Source: Faecalicatena contorta
GTDB lineage: Bacteria; Bacillota; Clostridia; Lachnospirales; Lachnospiraceae
Reading direction: 5' to 3'
NCBI RefSeq assembly: GCF_021531895.1
Contig: NZ_JAFBIX010000001.1
Span: forward strand, 1 to 64,000
Length of the DNA stretch: 64,000 bases
Shown here: positions 48,749 to 57,840 of the stretch, one piece after another
Numbering within the stretch: position 1 is the first letter of the stretch
Layout of the letters: each line of letters opens with the position of its first letter
The notes under the pieces: model-generated
Database searches by the model: none
What the model saw: the letters and a program-made list of their open reading frames with translations, nothing else
What the model was told of the DNA's origin: nothing
Made by a program: the position numbers and the translations under genes

Positions 48749-49629
48749 GTATTCTTATGAAAATTTATTTGCAAAAATATCAATGCACTTACTACTAGAA
48801 TAATCCCGAATATATTGTAGATATTCAACGTCTCCTGATACAAGAGAACCCCCAAAAGACTGGCTGCGACTACTTCAAAAGAAGCTATGATCGGAGCTTT
48901 GCTGCTCTCCATATATTTAAGTCCAATGGAATAAAAGATATATGGAAATGCCAGTGTTACCACACTCCCTACAATCACCAATGGCATTTTGGAAAGATGG
49001 TCCGATATTAAGCGAATTGTGTCAACTGGTTCACATATGATCAGCGTTGCAAAAGATGCAAATAAAAATGTATAAAATGTCAAGGTAAGCGAATCATATT
49101 TATCCATTATTGCTTTTCCAAGGATTGTATAGAGAGAATATCCTAGCCCTGAACAAAGACCAATGAATAATGTGATCATCTTGTGTTCTCCCAGACCCGT
49201 ATCGGACAGTCCGACAACCAGAACACAGCCGACAAATGACATCAGTAATGCAACAATCTTCTGAAACGTTATCTTTTCCTTAAAAAATACTAATGATAAA
49301 ATCATAACAAAAAAAGGAGCCGTATATAATAAGACCACTGCTACAGAAAGAGATGCCCTCTGTACAGTCTCTGCATATGCCAGGTTATTGACAAACAGAC
49401 TTCCGATCCCTGTTCCCAAGAACCATTGAATATCTTTTTTTTCAATTTTTAATTTCTTACGATCTGTAAGCAATAGAAATATTGCTAAAACAATCGTTGA
49501 AACACAGATTCTGACAGCCGTTATCTGACGAGTATGGAAACCGATATCTGCAATATATCGAGTAACTATTCCCATAGATCCCCAGAGGACAGACGCAAGT
49601 AAAACAAAAAATGGAGCAGTTTTCTTCAT
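48745..49629 (-). CDS. EamA/DMT-family transporter
   Basis: Ten-helix drug/metabolite transporter superfamily protein (294 aa) with two EamA repeats; the first begins FVLLASVLWGSMGIVTRYIADIGF and the second is around LCSGLGYSLYTILGKAIMDKY. Substrate unknown (amino acids or their analogues in characterised relatives). AAGGAGAATCT precedes the ATG. Ends close to the rplU promoter; probably the last gene of the lysC-CBS-amidohydrolase-EamA run. Confidence 0.88.
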   Translation of the reverse strand: MKKTAPFFVLLASVLWGSMGIVTRYIADIGFHTRQITAVRICVSTIVLAIFLLLTDRKKLKIEKKDIQWFLGTGIGSLFVNNLAYAETVQRASLSVAVVLLYTAPFFVMILSLVFFKEKITFQKIVALLMSFVGCVLVVGLSDTGLGEHKMITLFIGLCSGLGYSLYTILGKAIMDKYDSLTLTFYTFLFASFATLIICEPVDTIRLISDHLSKMPLVIVGSVVTLAFPYIFYSIGLKYMESSKAPIIASFEVVAASLLGVLLYQETLNIYNIFGIILVVSALIFLQINFHKNT

Positions 49630-49653
49630 AGATTCTCCTTAAAGATACTCTCT

Positions 49654-50442
49654 TTATAAATTTAACAATTTGCAGGCATTTTTAGAAAATATCATTTCTT
49701 TTTCTTCTTCTGTCAACGGCATATTAGATAGGATTTCTACAAATTCCTTCTGCCCTCCCCACGGTGAATCCGTTGCAAATAATATTTTATCTGCGCCATG
49801 ATTTCTCACGATCCGAACAAACTGTTCTTCTGGCATACGATCTAACACTACTCCAGTATCAAAATACACATCTTGACCGACCAGATAATCCTCCACATCA
49901 TCCCACAGTTCATTTCCACCCATATGGGCAAGAATCATCTTTTCAGGTTCTACTTCTTTTAATACCTCGCAAGCCATCTGTGGTGTACAGTGAACATCTT
50001 CTGGACACTTCGGATCTACACCTGCATGTACAACAATAATAAATCCCAGCTCAGATGCATAAGAAATTAATCTTTTGAAACATATATCATTAAAATACAT
50101 ATCCTGATAATCTGGATGCAGTTTTATTCCTTTCATTCCCATAGAATTGATTTCGCGAAGCTGTTCCTTATAATTAATACTTGCAGGATGAATACCTCCA
50201 AAAGAAATAACCGATCCTTCCAGATACTTCGCTGCGAACCGATTGACCGATTCAATCTGCGATACTTTCGTAACTGCCGGAAGTGCCACTGAGATATCAA
50301 TACCAGCTTCTTCTGTTGATTCCAGCAACCCATGATAAGTGCCGTCTGTAAATGGTCTGATCTGACAGACATTTTGTAAAAATTCTATGGTTCCTTTCGC
50401 TATCTTATCTGGAAACATATGTGTATGAAAATCAATAATCAT
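49654..50442 (-). CDS. Amidohydrolase family protein (PF04909)
   Basis: TIM-barrel metal hydrolase or decarboxylase-like protein (262 aa). Metal and active-site motifs: IDFHTHMFP at the N-terminus, KLHPDYQDMYF, VVHAGVDPK, ILAHMGGNE and FATDSPWGGQ (distal Asp). The substrate is not evident. Its start is one base from the end of the CBS gene, so the two are translated from one mRNA. Confidence 0.85.
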   Translation of the reverse strand: MIIDFHTHMFPDKIAKGTIEFLQNVCQIRPFTDGTYHGLLESTEEAGIDISVALPAVTKVSQIESVNRFAAKYLEGSVISFGGIHPASINYKEQLREINSMGMKGIKLHPDYQDMYFNDICFKRLISYASELGFIIVVHAGVDPKCPEDVHCTPQMACEVLKEVEPEKMILAHMGGNELWDDVEDYLVGQDVYFDTGVVLDRMPEEQFVRIVRNHGADKILFATDSPWGGQKEFVEILSNMPLTEEEKEMIFSKNACKLLNL

Positions 50443-50856
50443 CTAATCCTCACATTCTTTCATCTTATCATAGCAATATCCAATGATATCACGTCTTGTT
50501 ATAATTCCAATAAAATGTCCCTGATCATCCACAACCGGGACAAAATTCTGTTCCATAGCTTTACCGATCAAATCTTCCATATTGGATTTTGCAGTCACAC
50601 ATTGATAGTCAAGTCTGCGCTCGACTTTCATAATACTAATATCTTCTGCATCTTTCAAATTCAATATATTCCACTTTTTCAAAGACCACAAAAGATCACC
50701 TTCAGTAATAGACCCTACATATTTCCCCTCTTTATTTAAGATCGGTACAGAAGAATACTTGTGGTATTCCATGATCTCCAGCGCCTGCCGCAGAGTATGG
50801 TAGTCATAAATATACGCCAGTTCGCTTTTAGGCTTAATAAAAAACAAAATATTCAT
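50443..50856 (-). CDS. CBS-domain pair protein
   Basis: A 137-residue protein of two CBS repeats and little else: first about 11-65 (TLRQALEIMEYHKYSSVPILNKEGKYVGSITEGDLL), second about 80-130 (KSNMEDLIGKAMEQNFVPVVDDQGHFIGIITRRDII). Such modules bind adenine nucleotides and sense energy state; the target is unknown. GGGAGG precedes the ATG. It lies between lysC and the amidohydrolase gene, only 28 bases after lysC. Confidence 0.88.
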   Translation of the reverse strand: MNILFFIKPKSELAYIYDYHTLRQALEIMEYHKYSSVPILNKEGKYVGSITEGDLLWSLKKWNILNLKDAEDISIMKVERRLDYQCVTAKSNMEDLIGKAMEQNFVPVVDDQGHFIGIITRRDIIGYCYDKMKECED

Positions 50857-50884
50857 GATGAAGACCTCCCCAAGTCTTTATAAG

Positions 50885-52219
50885 TTAAATCATTGTATTA
50901 ACAAATATGTCATAAATCGCATTAATTGCAACACTGAAATCATGGTTTCTTACACCAATGATAATATTCAATTCACTGGACCCCTGATCAATCATTTTTA
51001 CATTCACATTTGCATGTGCCAACGCAGAGAATATTCTTCCAGAGGTTCCCCTAGTCGCACGCATACCTCTTCCTACAACAGCAATCAAAGCAAGATCGGA
51101 TTCTAACTCGAGAAAATCCGGCTCTACAGCTCTGTGAATACCCGCAATAACTTTCTGCTCTTTCTCTTCAAATTCATCCTGATGAACAAAAATTGTCATT
51201 GTGTCAATTCCAGAAGGCATATGCTCAATAGAGATATCATTTTCTTCAAAAACTTCCAACACTTTTTTACAGAATCCTACTTCCGAGTTCATCATTGCCT
51301 TTTCTACCGTAATAGAGGCAAAGTCTTTCTTACCGGCAACTCCTGTGATTACGAATCTTGGCTTTCTGCAAGTGTCTTCGACAATTAATGTTCCTTTATC
51401 CTCTGGTGCATTTGTATTACGTATATTAATAGGAATTCCTTCCTTTCGAACTGGGAAAATCGCATCTTCATGCAAAACAGATGCTCCCATATAAGACAAT
51501 TCTCGCAATTCCCGATATGTAATCACATCGATCGATTTTGGATTCTTTACAACCCTCGGATCTGCAATCAGAAAACCTGATACATCTGTCCAGTTTTCAT
51601 ACATCTCTGCGTGAACAGCTTTTGCAACAATCGAACCTGTAACATCTGATCCGCCTCTTGAAAATGTTTTAATTCTTCCGTCTGGCATAGATCCATAGAA
51701 ACCCGGAATAACAGCACGTTCTGTCTTGGCAAGTCTCGCAGAAAGAATTGCATCCGTTTTTTCACTGTCAAAATTGCCATCTTCATCAAATTTAATTACA
51801 TCTGCAGCATCAATAAATTCATATCCCAAATATGCTGCCATAACGATACCATTTAAATATTCACCTCTTGATGCAGCATAATCTCTTCCGATCTTACGGC
51901 TGAAGTTGGTACGGATCGTCTTAAATTCATCGTCCAGACTAATCGACAGACCAAGGCCCTGGATAATCTCATCATAACGTGCCTTAATTGCCAATAGCTG
52001 CTTTTCTACTTCTTCTTCATATTCATCATGGTCTAAAATAGCAATCCCATAACAACTATATAACATATCCGTAACCTTTGTATCATCTGGCGTACGTTTT
52101 CCAGGTGCTGAAGGAACAACGTATTTTCTACTTTCTTCCTTCCGGATAATTCTGCCAACTTTTTTAAACTGCTCGGCACTTGCCAACGAACTTCCACCAA
52201 ATTTTACAACCTTCTTCAT
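50885..52219 (-). CDS. lysC: Aspartate kinase
   Basis: Phosphorylates aspartate, first step of the lysine, threonine and methionine pathway (444 aa). Kinase part: VVKFGGSSLASAEQFKK at the N-terminus, RGEYLNG, SRGGSDVTGSIVAKA and DPRVV. The C-terminal regulatory part has tandem ACT domains (VEKAMMNSEVGFCKKVLEVF; VVGRGMRATRGTSGRIFSALAHANVNVKMIDQGSSELN). Inhibition by an end product is therefore likely. SD GGAGGA ten bases ahead. No lysine riboswitch-like leader is seen in the 105-base gap upstream. Confidence 0.94.
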   Translation of the reverse strand: MKKVVKFGGSSLASAEQFKKVGRIIRKEESRKYVVPSAPGKRTPDDTKVTDMLYSCYGIAILDHDEYEEEVEKQLLAIKARYDEIIQGLGLSISLDDEFKTIRTNFSRKIGRDYAASRGEYLNGIVMAAYLGYEFIDAADVIKFDEDGNFDSEKTDAILSARLAKTERAVIPGFYGSMPDGRIKTFSRGGSDVTGSIVAKAVHAEMYENWTDVSGFLIADPRVVKNPKSIDVITYRELRELSYMGASVLHEDAIFPVRKEGIPINIRNTNAPEDKGTLIVEDTCRKPRFVITGVAGKKDFASITVEKAMMNSEVGFCKKVLEVFEENDISIEHMPSGIDTMTIFVHQDEFEEKEQKVIAGIHRAVEPDFLELESDLALIAVVGRGMRATRGTSGRIFSALAHANVNVKMIDQGSSELNIIIGVRNHDFSVAINAIYDIFVNTMI

Positions 52220-52324
52220 CTTTTCTGTAATCCTCCAAACTGCTTTTTCTACTGGTTTTACTTATACTCTTTCCATATATTACATCATTTTCCAGACATC
52301 TGCAATGGACTATCTTCATGAAAT

Positions 52325-52807
52325 TTAATACTGAACAACATCTGCAAATGTAGCATTTGATGCTTTTTGCAAATCAGCAGGTCTTAACTTAATCTGCATT
52401 CCAAGTTTTCCCCCACTTACATGCATATACTCTAATGCTTCTGCTGATTCCTGAATAACCGTTGGAAATTGCTTTTTCATACCAATTGCCGTACATCCTC
52501 CACGCACATAGCCTGTAACTTTTGTCAAATCCTTCAGATGAAGCATTTCCAAAGATTTTTCACCGACAACTTTAGCTGCTTTCTTAAAATCAATCTCTTC
52601 TTCAATCGGAATTACAAATACATAATGCTGTCCTGTCTTCCCCGTTGTCACCAGGGTCTTATATACAAGCGAATGATCATATCCCAATTTATCTGCCACC
52701 TGGATTCCATCTGTAAACTCATCACATTCATATTCCTCATATTCATAAGGAATCTTTTGACGATCTAACATACGCATTGCATTAGTCTTTACTTCTTTTT
52801 TACTCAT
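52325..52807 (-). CDS. ybaK: Cys-tRNA(Pro)/Cys-tRNA(Cys) deacylase YbaK
   Basis: Trans-editing protein (160 aa) that hydrolyses mischarged Cys-tRNA(Pro). The YbaK fold is visible from MRMLDRQKIPYEYEEYECDEF, through YKTLVTTGKTGQHYVFVIPIEEEIDFKKAAK, to GYVRGGCTAIGMKKQFPTVIQES (the GGCSPIG-like loop) and the QIKLRPADLQK end. ATG at 52807 with AGGAG nine bases ahead; the TTG at 52816 is rejected. It overlaps the TIGR03936 gene by eight bases. Confidence 0.93.
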   Translation of the reverse strand: MSKKEVKTNAMRMLDRQKIPYEYEEYECDEFTDGIQVADKLGYDHSLVYKTLVTTGKTGQHYVFVIPIEEEIDFKKAAKVVGEKSLEMLHLKDLTKVTGYVRGGCTAIGMKKQFPTVIQESAEALEYMHVSGGKLGMQIKLRPADLQKASNATFADVVQY

Positions 52808-53552
52808 AAGATTCAACTCCTAATATGATATCTGTTCCTAATGATTCCAGCGAAACAAAAGCCTCTTCTGATGAAGTATCCGAATTCTCAGCATATACTT
52901 CCAATCGATGAAAATGAAGCGGCACTTCTTCTGGATTCTCCCCAATATATGACAAAAAAGCTTCCATAACAAGATTCGGCTTCAGATTCTGTTCGCTTCC
53001 TGTAGCTAATAAAAGATATATATTATCTTCTGACACCTGCATTTTATAGATCATCGGTTTGATATCTACTTCTTTTTCACTACGTTTTGTTTTCTTCCAT
53101 ACAACAATTTGTGGTTGGGCCATAAAGGAATCAACCTTTTCTGACCAATCCTGCGGAACAGGTAGCATGACATCAGACGACTTAAAAGACTCCAAAAGTG
53201 TCACTTTATAATCGGCAGCATCAACAATAGTCATACCACTATATTTCTTATCATCCGGGATCTGTCGAAAGCTTACGATTTCAATCCCCTCTACCATAAC
53301 CTGATTCATTCTGCGTACAGCCTCTTTTGAATCAATCGGTTCCTTTAATTCGATATCCAGATACTCACCATCACTGGTAATTCCTACACCCAGAGGCTGC
53401 GCAAAAGACATAATCATATGCGGGCTGTACCCGCCAGTGAAAGCGATAGGAATATCCGCCCGCCGCATAACCTTCTGAAAGAATCGCATAACATCCAGAT
53501 GACCTATAAACTTCATAATCCCATATTTTCGAAATTTAATTCTTGCCTTCAA
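52800..53552 (-). CDS. TIGR03936/DUF2344 radical-SAM-associated protein
   Basis: A 250-residue protein of the TIGR03936 family, always encoded next to TIGR03960 radical SAM proteins and of unknown function. N-terminal block: RIKFRKYGIMKFIGHLDVMRFFQKVMRRADIPIAFTGGYSPHMIMSFAQPLGVGITSDGEYLDIEL, the DUF2344 signature. TTG at 53552 was chosen because GGAGGAGG lies eight bases before it; a GTG within that SD is unlikely. It overlaps the TIGR03960 gene by 17 bases. Usually RNase G follows; here ybaK does. Confidence 0.9.
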   Translation of the reverse strand: MKARIKFRKYGIMKFIGHLDVMRFFQKVMRRADIPIAFTGGYSPHMIMSFAQPLGVGITSDGEYLDIELKEPIDSKEAVRRMNQVMVEGIEIVSFRQIPDDKKYSGMTIVDAADYKVTLLESFKSSDVMLPVPQDWSEKVDSFMAQPQIVVWKKTKRSEKEVDIKPMIYKMQVSEDNIYLLLATGSEQNLKPNLVMEAFLSYIGENPEEVPLHFHRLEVYAENSDTSSEEAFVSLESLGTDIILGVESYE

Positions 53553-55401
53553 AACAGACACCTCCTCCGTATGTTGCCGCTCCACAACCAGAGCACTGGA
53601 TCCTACAATTCGGTGTGGTTTCCCCCCTCATTGCACGTTCCCATTCTCTTCTCAAAAATGCTTTGGTTACTCCGATATCAATAAAATCCCATGGGAAGAT
53701 CTCGGATTCATCGCGTTCTCTTAAGTTATAGAACCCTATATCAATTCCCGTATTTTCAAATGCTTTCATCCACTTTTCGTTATCAAAAGTCTCACTCCAG
53801 GAATCGTAGATACATCCTGACTGATAGGCTTCCAAGAGCACTTTACTGACTCTCCTGTCTCCACGGGCAAATACACCTTCCAATACTGTAACTTCCGCAT
53901 CATGCCAGTGATACTTTAAGCTCTTACGGTTTAATTGCTCTTGAAATTCATGTTTTACAACTGCTGCTCTGGCAATGTATTCCTCATTCGTATACATTCT
54001 CGCCCATTGAAAAGGAGTAAAAGGCTTTGGAATAAAGAAAGAAGTACTTGTCGTTATCTGACACTTTCCATTACGTTGATCCTTAGGAATCTCATAATAA
54101 CGTCTTGCAATCTTATCTGCAAGCCTTGGGATCTCTTTCATGTCCTCTTCTGTCTCCGTCGGAAGTCCCAACATGAAATAAAGCTTGACCTTATTCCATC
54201 CACCTTCAAATGCCTGTCCGGCACCATCCAGAATAATTTCTTCTGTAAGACCTTTGTTGATTACATCTCTCATACGCTGAGAGCCAGCCTCTGGCGCAAA
54301 TGTCAGACTGCTCTTACGAATATCCTGAACCTTCCCCATTACATCCAGAGAAAATGCATCGATTCTAAGAGAAGGCAAAGAGATATTGATTCCCTGATCT
54401 TTAAATTCATCTATCAAAAAAGTAACGAGTTCTTTTAACTGACTATAATCACTGGAACTTAAAGAGCTTAATGATATCTCTTCATGTCCGGTATTTTTTA
54501 GCATATCGTATGCACATTGCTTGAGCATCTCAACATCACGTTCTCGTGTCGGGCGATACAACATACCAGCCTGACAAAACCGACAGCCCCGGATACATCC
54601 CCGCTGAATCTCTAATACCACTCTGTCCTGTGTCGCTTTAATGAATGGAACTACAGGAGCCTGTGGATAAAACGTTTCGGTCACATCTAATACCATCTGC
54701 TTGTGAATCTTCTCTTTTGCGTGTGAATTATTCGGAATAAATGAAGCAATCGTCCCATCCTCTTTATATTCTACATCATAAAATGCCGGGATATAGACAC
54801 CTTCTATTTCCGCAGCTTTTTCGAGGTAGTTCTTTTTAGAGCCACCATTTTTCTTGTTTTCTTTATAAAGATCCATCAATTCATAATATACGGTCTCACC
54901 TTCACCGATATAGAACATATCAAAAAATTCGGCAAGCGGTTCTGGATTATAAGTACAAGGTCCTCCCCCAATTATAATCGGATCATCCTCCGTACGTTCA
55001 CTGGATTTTAATGGAATCCCGCTAAGATCCAGTACCTGAAGAATGTTTGTATAACACATTTCATACTGAATCGTAATTCCCAGAAAATCAAATTCTTTGA
55101 TTGGATCCTGTGATTCTAAGGCGAAAAGTGGGATATGCTCCTCTCGCATGATTTGATCCAGATCCATCCAGGGGGAATAGACTCGCTCACACCATATGTC
55201 CTCTCTTCGGTTAAACATATCATACAATATCTGTATTCCCAGATGAGACATTCCAATCTCATAGACGTCTGGGAAACACATCGCAAATCTAATATCTATG
55301 TTTTCTTTAGATTTCATCACGGAGTTTACTTCTCCTCCGATATAACGTGCTGGTTTTTCTATTTTCATTAAAATATCATCACTTAACGCCAGTTTTCTCA
55401 C
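53536..55401 (-). CDS. TIGR03960 B12-binding-type radical SAM protein
   Basis: Large radical SAM protein (621 aa) with an N-terminal B12-binding-like domain (FAMCFPDVYEIGMSHLGIQILYDMFN) and a central radical SAM domain with the cluster motif RGCIRGCRFCQAG near residue 258. RIDAFSLDVMGKVQDIRKSSLTFAPEAGSQRMRDVINKGL is conserved in the family. The C-terminal tail has a second Cys group (CRIQCSGCGA...GGVCF). Possible role in RNA or ribosome modification is only inferred from neighbours elsewhere. GTG start with GAGGTG; a promoter lies upstream. Confidence 0.92.
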   Translation of the reverse strand: MRKLALSDDILMKIEKPARYIGGEVNSVMKSKENIDIRFAMCFPDVYEIGMSHLGIQILYDMFNRREDIWCERVYSPWMDLDQIMREEHIPLFALESQDPIKEFDFLGITIQYEMCYTNILQVLDLSGIPLKSSERTEDDPIIIGGGPCTYNPEPLAEFFDMFYIGEGETVYYELMDLYKENKKNGGSKKNYLEKAAEIEGVYIPAFYDVEYKEDGTIASFIPNNSHAKEKIHKQMVLDVTETFYPQAPVVPFIKATQDRVVLEIQRGCIRGCRFCQAGMLYRPTRERDVEMLKQCAYDMLKNTGHEEISLSSLSSSDYSQLKELVTFLIDEFKDQGINISLPSLRIDAFSLDVMGKVQDIRKSSLTFAPEAGSQRMRDVINKGLTEEIILDGAGQAFEGGWNKVKLYFMLGLPTETEEDMKEIPRLADKIARRYYEIPKDQRNGKCQITTSTSFFIPKPFTPFQWARMYTNEEYIARAAVVKHEFQEQLNRKSLKYHWHDAEVTVLEGVFARGDRRVSKVLLEAYQSGCIYDSWSETFDNEKWMKAFENTGIDIGFYNLRERDESEIFPWDFIDIGVTKAFLRREWERAMRGETTPNCRIQCSGCGAATYGGGVCFEGKN

Positions 55402-55466
55402 TAATTAACACCTCATTATCATAAAATTAACATAAACTCTGACCATCTATCTGCTCACTTCTTCAA

Positions 55467-55495
55467 ATTGTACTATAACAAATCAGATATGTCAA
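55467..55495 (-). promoter_or_regulatory. Promoter of the TIGR03960 operon
   Basis: Leftward: TTGACA (55495-55490), 17 bases and TACAAT (55472-55467); perfect -35 and 5/6 in the -10. It lies in the 171-base gap between the symporter and TIGR03960 genes, downstream of the symporter terminator. Confidence 0.75.
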
Positions 55496-55524
55496 AAACG
55501 ATATTCGGTTTTTCATATATAAGC

Positions 55525-55558
55525 AAAGAAAAACGACCAACTATCATAGCTGATCGTT
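55525..55558 (-). terminator. Terminator of the symporter gene
   Basis: Leftward: AACGATCAGCTA (55558-55547) pairs with TAGTTGGTCGTT (55543-55532), 12 pairs including two G-U, with a 3-base loop and a following T-tract (TTTTTCTTT). Fifteen bases after the symporter stop. Confidence 0.8.
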
Positions 55559-55572
55559 CCCTAATTATATTA

Positions 55573-56895
55573 TTACTTTACATCGCTTCCCATTTCTTTC
55601 TGTTTTCTCGACTCTTTCCCAGAATTGTTAAATACTTCTCGATCTAAAGCTTTATTTTGATTAGCAACAATCGTTGTACATACTGCATCACCTGTAATGT
55701 TAACAGCAGTTCTGGTCATATCCAGAATACGGTCAATACCCATGATAAGACCGATTGCTTCTACCGGAAGTCCTACGGAGTTAAATACCATTGTCAGTGT
55801 AACAAGGCCAACACTTGGAACACCCGCTGTTCCAATAGATGCCAGAGTTGCAGTACCAATAACCGTTAGATAATCTGTCAAACTAAGATGAATCCCAAAT
55901 GCCTGTGCCGCAAAAACAACTGCCACACCTTGCATAATTGCTGTTCCATCCATATTGATCGTAGCACCAAGAGGAATCGTGAATGAAGAAATCTTCTTAG
56001 ACACACCCATCTTTTTGCTCAAAGTGTCAATGGACATTGGGATCGTCGCATTAGATGTTGCCGTTGAAAACGCAAATGCCATGACAGGGAAGAAATTCTT
56101 AATGAATATAATCGGATTCAGCCCGGTAAATACTTTCAATAGCGCCATATATACTACGAAACACTGAATTGCAAGAGCAATCAATACACCTATCATATAT
56201 TTCGCCAGTGGAACAAATGCGCTGAAACCAATATTCGCAAAAGTTCTGGAAATCAGGCAAAACACCCCTATTGGTGCCAGACTCATGACCATCATAGTCA
56301 TTTCCATCATAATATCATTGAACTGACTGAAGAAGTTACCGACGGTCTCTGTGCGCTCTCCTAATTTTGCAAGAATAATACCTACAATCAACGCAAACAC
56401 AATAATCTGTAGCATATTTCCATTCGCAAGTGAATTGATCGGATTATCAGGAATAATATTCAATAATGTATCCGTAAGGCTTGTAGCTTCCATGCTCTGC
56501 ACATCCGCCGCATTGGACTGAACCGCACTCATATCCAATCCAACACCTGGATTAATAATATTTCCAACAGAAAGTGCTACCGTAACAGCAAGGGCTGTTG
56601 TAAAGAGATAAAAAACCAAAGTACGCACACCGACAGTTCCTAATTTCTTCGTATCACCGATAGACATACTTCCACATACCAGAGAACAGAATACCAAAGG
56701 AACAACCAGCATCTTCATCAGACGAATGAAGCCTTGTCCAATTACATATAATATTCCTTCTACAATTATGTCATCTTTTATATGGCTGGATGGTACCATA
56801 TAACATAATATAATTCCAAATATTGCTCCCAAGATCAACGAAATAAATATCTTCGTTGTAAGCCCTATCTTTTTCTTTTCTTTTGCTTTTTTCAT
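55573..56895 (-). CDS. Dicarboxylate/amino acid:cation symporter (DAACS family)
   Basis: Sodium- or proton-coupled symporter of the GltP/DctA type (440 aa, eight membrane helices and two re-entrant loops). Helical hairpin tips and signatures: SVQSN-region loop, STATSNATIPMSIDTL (serine-rich re-entrant loop), GATINMDGTAIMQGVAVVF (the family motif) and GIDRILDMTRTAVNITGDAV. Substrate could be glutamate, aspartate, serine/threonine or C4-dicarboxylates. ATG at 56895; its SD lies in the end of the RmlD-like gene two bases upstream. Confidence 0.93.
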   Translation of the reverse strand: MKKAKEKKKIGLTTKIFISLILGAIFGIILCYMVPSSHIKDDIIVEGILYVIGQGFIRLMKMLVVPLVFCSLVCGSMSIGDTKKLGTVGVRTLVFYLFTTALAVTVALSVGNIINPGVGLDMSAVQSNAADVQSMEATSLTDTLLNIIPDNPINSLANGNMLQIIVFALIVGIILAKLGERTETVGNFFSQFNDIMMEMTMMVMSLAPIGVFCLISRTFANIGFSAFVPLAKYMIGVLIALAIQCFVVYMALLKVFTGLNPIIFIKNFFPVMAFAFSTATSNATIPMSIDTLSKKMGVSKKISSFTIPLGATINMDGTAIMQGVAVVFAAQAFGIHLSLTDYLTVIGTATLASIGTAGVPSVGLVTLTMVFNSVGLPVEAIGLIMGIDRILDMTRTAVNITGDAVCTTIVANQNKALDREVFNNSGKESRKQKEMGSDVK

Positions 56896-56896
56896 A

Positions 56897-57739
56897 TTAC
56901 ACCACCTCATTCATATATTCCTTTAATGAATCCTTCCAATCCGGCATCTCATAAACATCTATGATCCTAAGGATAAAATTATCAAGCACTGCATATGCCG
57001 GTCTGGCAGAAGAAAGATCAGATTCATTGGTAGGAACGGTTTTTAATTCTGCATTCTTACCTGCAAGTCTCAATATCTCCAGCGCAAATTCATATCGATT
57101 ACATACACCTTTGCAAGTAGCATGATATGTTCCATATTCGTTGGTCTGAATCAGATATAGAATAATTCTTGCAAGATCCTTGGCACTTGTCGGAGAACCA
57201 AACTGATCTGATGCTACAGATAGTACCTTCCCTTCCTCAGCAGCTGCAAGGACTCTGGTCACAAAATTATTCCCTCTTCCATAGACCCAATTACTTCGAA
57301 CAATAAAATGCTTGTGTGTGAACTCTTTTACATAATTCTCGCCAGCTCTTTTCGAACGCCCATACACAGTCTTGGGATTGGTGTCATCAAACTCACTATA
57401 AGGAGTCTTACTCAGTCCATCGAACACATCATCTGTGGACAGCTGTACCATCTTCGCACCCACCTTACGTGCCACGATACTCAAGTTTCTCGCACCCAGT
57501 GCATTGACTCTATATGCCAGTTCCGGTTCCCTCTCACACAGATCGACATCCGTAACTCCAGAACAGTTAATAATGACATCTGGACGATTGATCTCTCCGA
57601 AACTAAGTACTTCGTCTGTCTTAGTGATGTCCAATTCTTCTTTATCTGTGTTAAACACTTCCATTTCCAAAGGATCAATCACATCGTTAATTGCAGTTCC
57701 AAGCTGCCCGTTCGAACCTACAATCCATACTTTTAACAT
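56897..57739 (-). CDS. RmlD-like NAD(P)-dependent sugar-nucleotide reductase
   Basis: Extended short-chain dehydrogenase (280 aa) most like dTDP-4-dehydrorhamnose reductase (RmlD/RfbD). Rossmann motif GSNGQLGTAIND at residues 8-19; the Ser/Thr-Tyr-Lys triad is in QLSTDDVFDG and VYGRSKRAGENYV (Tyr-x3-Lys). The other dTDP-rhamnose genes are absent and the neighbour is a symporter, so rhamnose synthesis is not assured. SD GGAGG before ATG. It starts its own transcript from a consensus promoter, after a leader hairpin. Confidence 0.85.
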   Translation of the reverse strand: MLKVWIVGSNGQLGTAINDVIDPLEMEVFNTDKEELDITKTDEVLSFGEINRPDVIINCSGVTDVDLCEREPELAYRVNALGARNLSIVARKVGAKMVQLSTDDVFDGLSKTPYSEFDDTNPKTVYGRSKRAGENYVKEFTHKHFIVRSNWVYGRGNNFVTRVLAAAEEGKVLSVASDQFGSPTSAKDLARIILYLIQTNEYGTYHATCKGVCNRYEFALEILRLAGKNAELKTVPTNESDLSSARPAYAVLDNFILRIIDVYEMPDWKDSLKEYMNEVV

Positions 57740-57762
57740 ATAAAAACCTCCTCAACATACGA

Positions 57763-57793
57763 AAAGCGTTGATTTTACTATAATCAACGCTTT
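57763..57793 (-). terminator. Leader hairpin of rmlD-like gene (terminator or attenuator)
   Basis: AAAGCGTTGATT (57793-57782 leftward) pairs perfectly with AATCAACGCTTT (57774-57763), seven-base loop, then a short T-tract. It lies about 11 bases downstream of the start site implied by the consensus promoter at 57839-57811, thus inside the 5' leader, 24 bases before the ATG. It may end transcripts of the upstream gene, attenuate its own operon, or protect the mRNA 5' end. Confidence 0.6.
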
Positions 57794-57810
57794 ATCTTCT
57801 CATTACGAGT

Positions 57811-57839
57811 ATTATATCAATTTCAATAAACAGTGTCAA
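57811..57839 (-). promoter_or_regulatory. Consensus promoter of rmlD-like/symporter operon
   Basis: Leftward: TTGACA (57839-57834), 17 bases and TATAAT (57816-57811), both perfect, with TGA before the -10. It directly follows the stop codon of the small membrane-protein gene. Confidence 0.85.
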
Positions 57840-57840
57840 G

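Noticed and set aside
52220-52324. Lysine riboswitch or T-box before lysC
   Set aside because: The gap is only 105 bases, with no long conserved stems, no T-box motif and no terminator hairpin.
53935-54438. 167-codon rightward open frame opposite the TIGR03960 gene
   Set aside because: Antisense to a highly conserved radical SAM domain; Cys/Leu/Ile-rich nonsense composition and no ribosome-binding site.
57308-57736. 142-codon rightward frame opposite the RmlD-like gene
   Set aside because: Mirror of a real gene; no initiation signal; no known domain.
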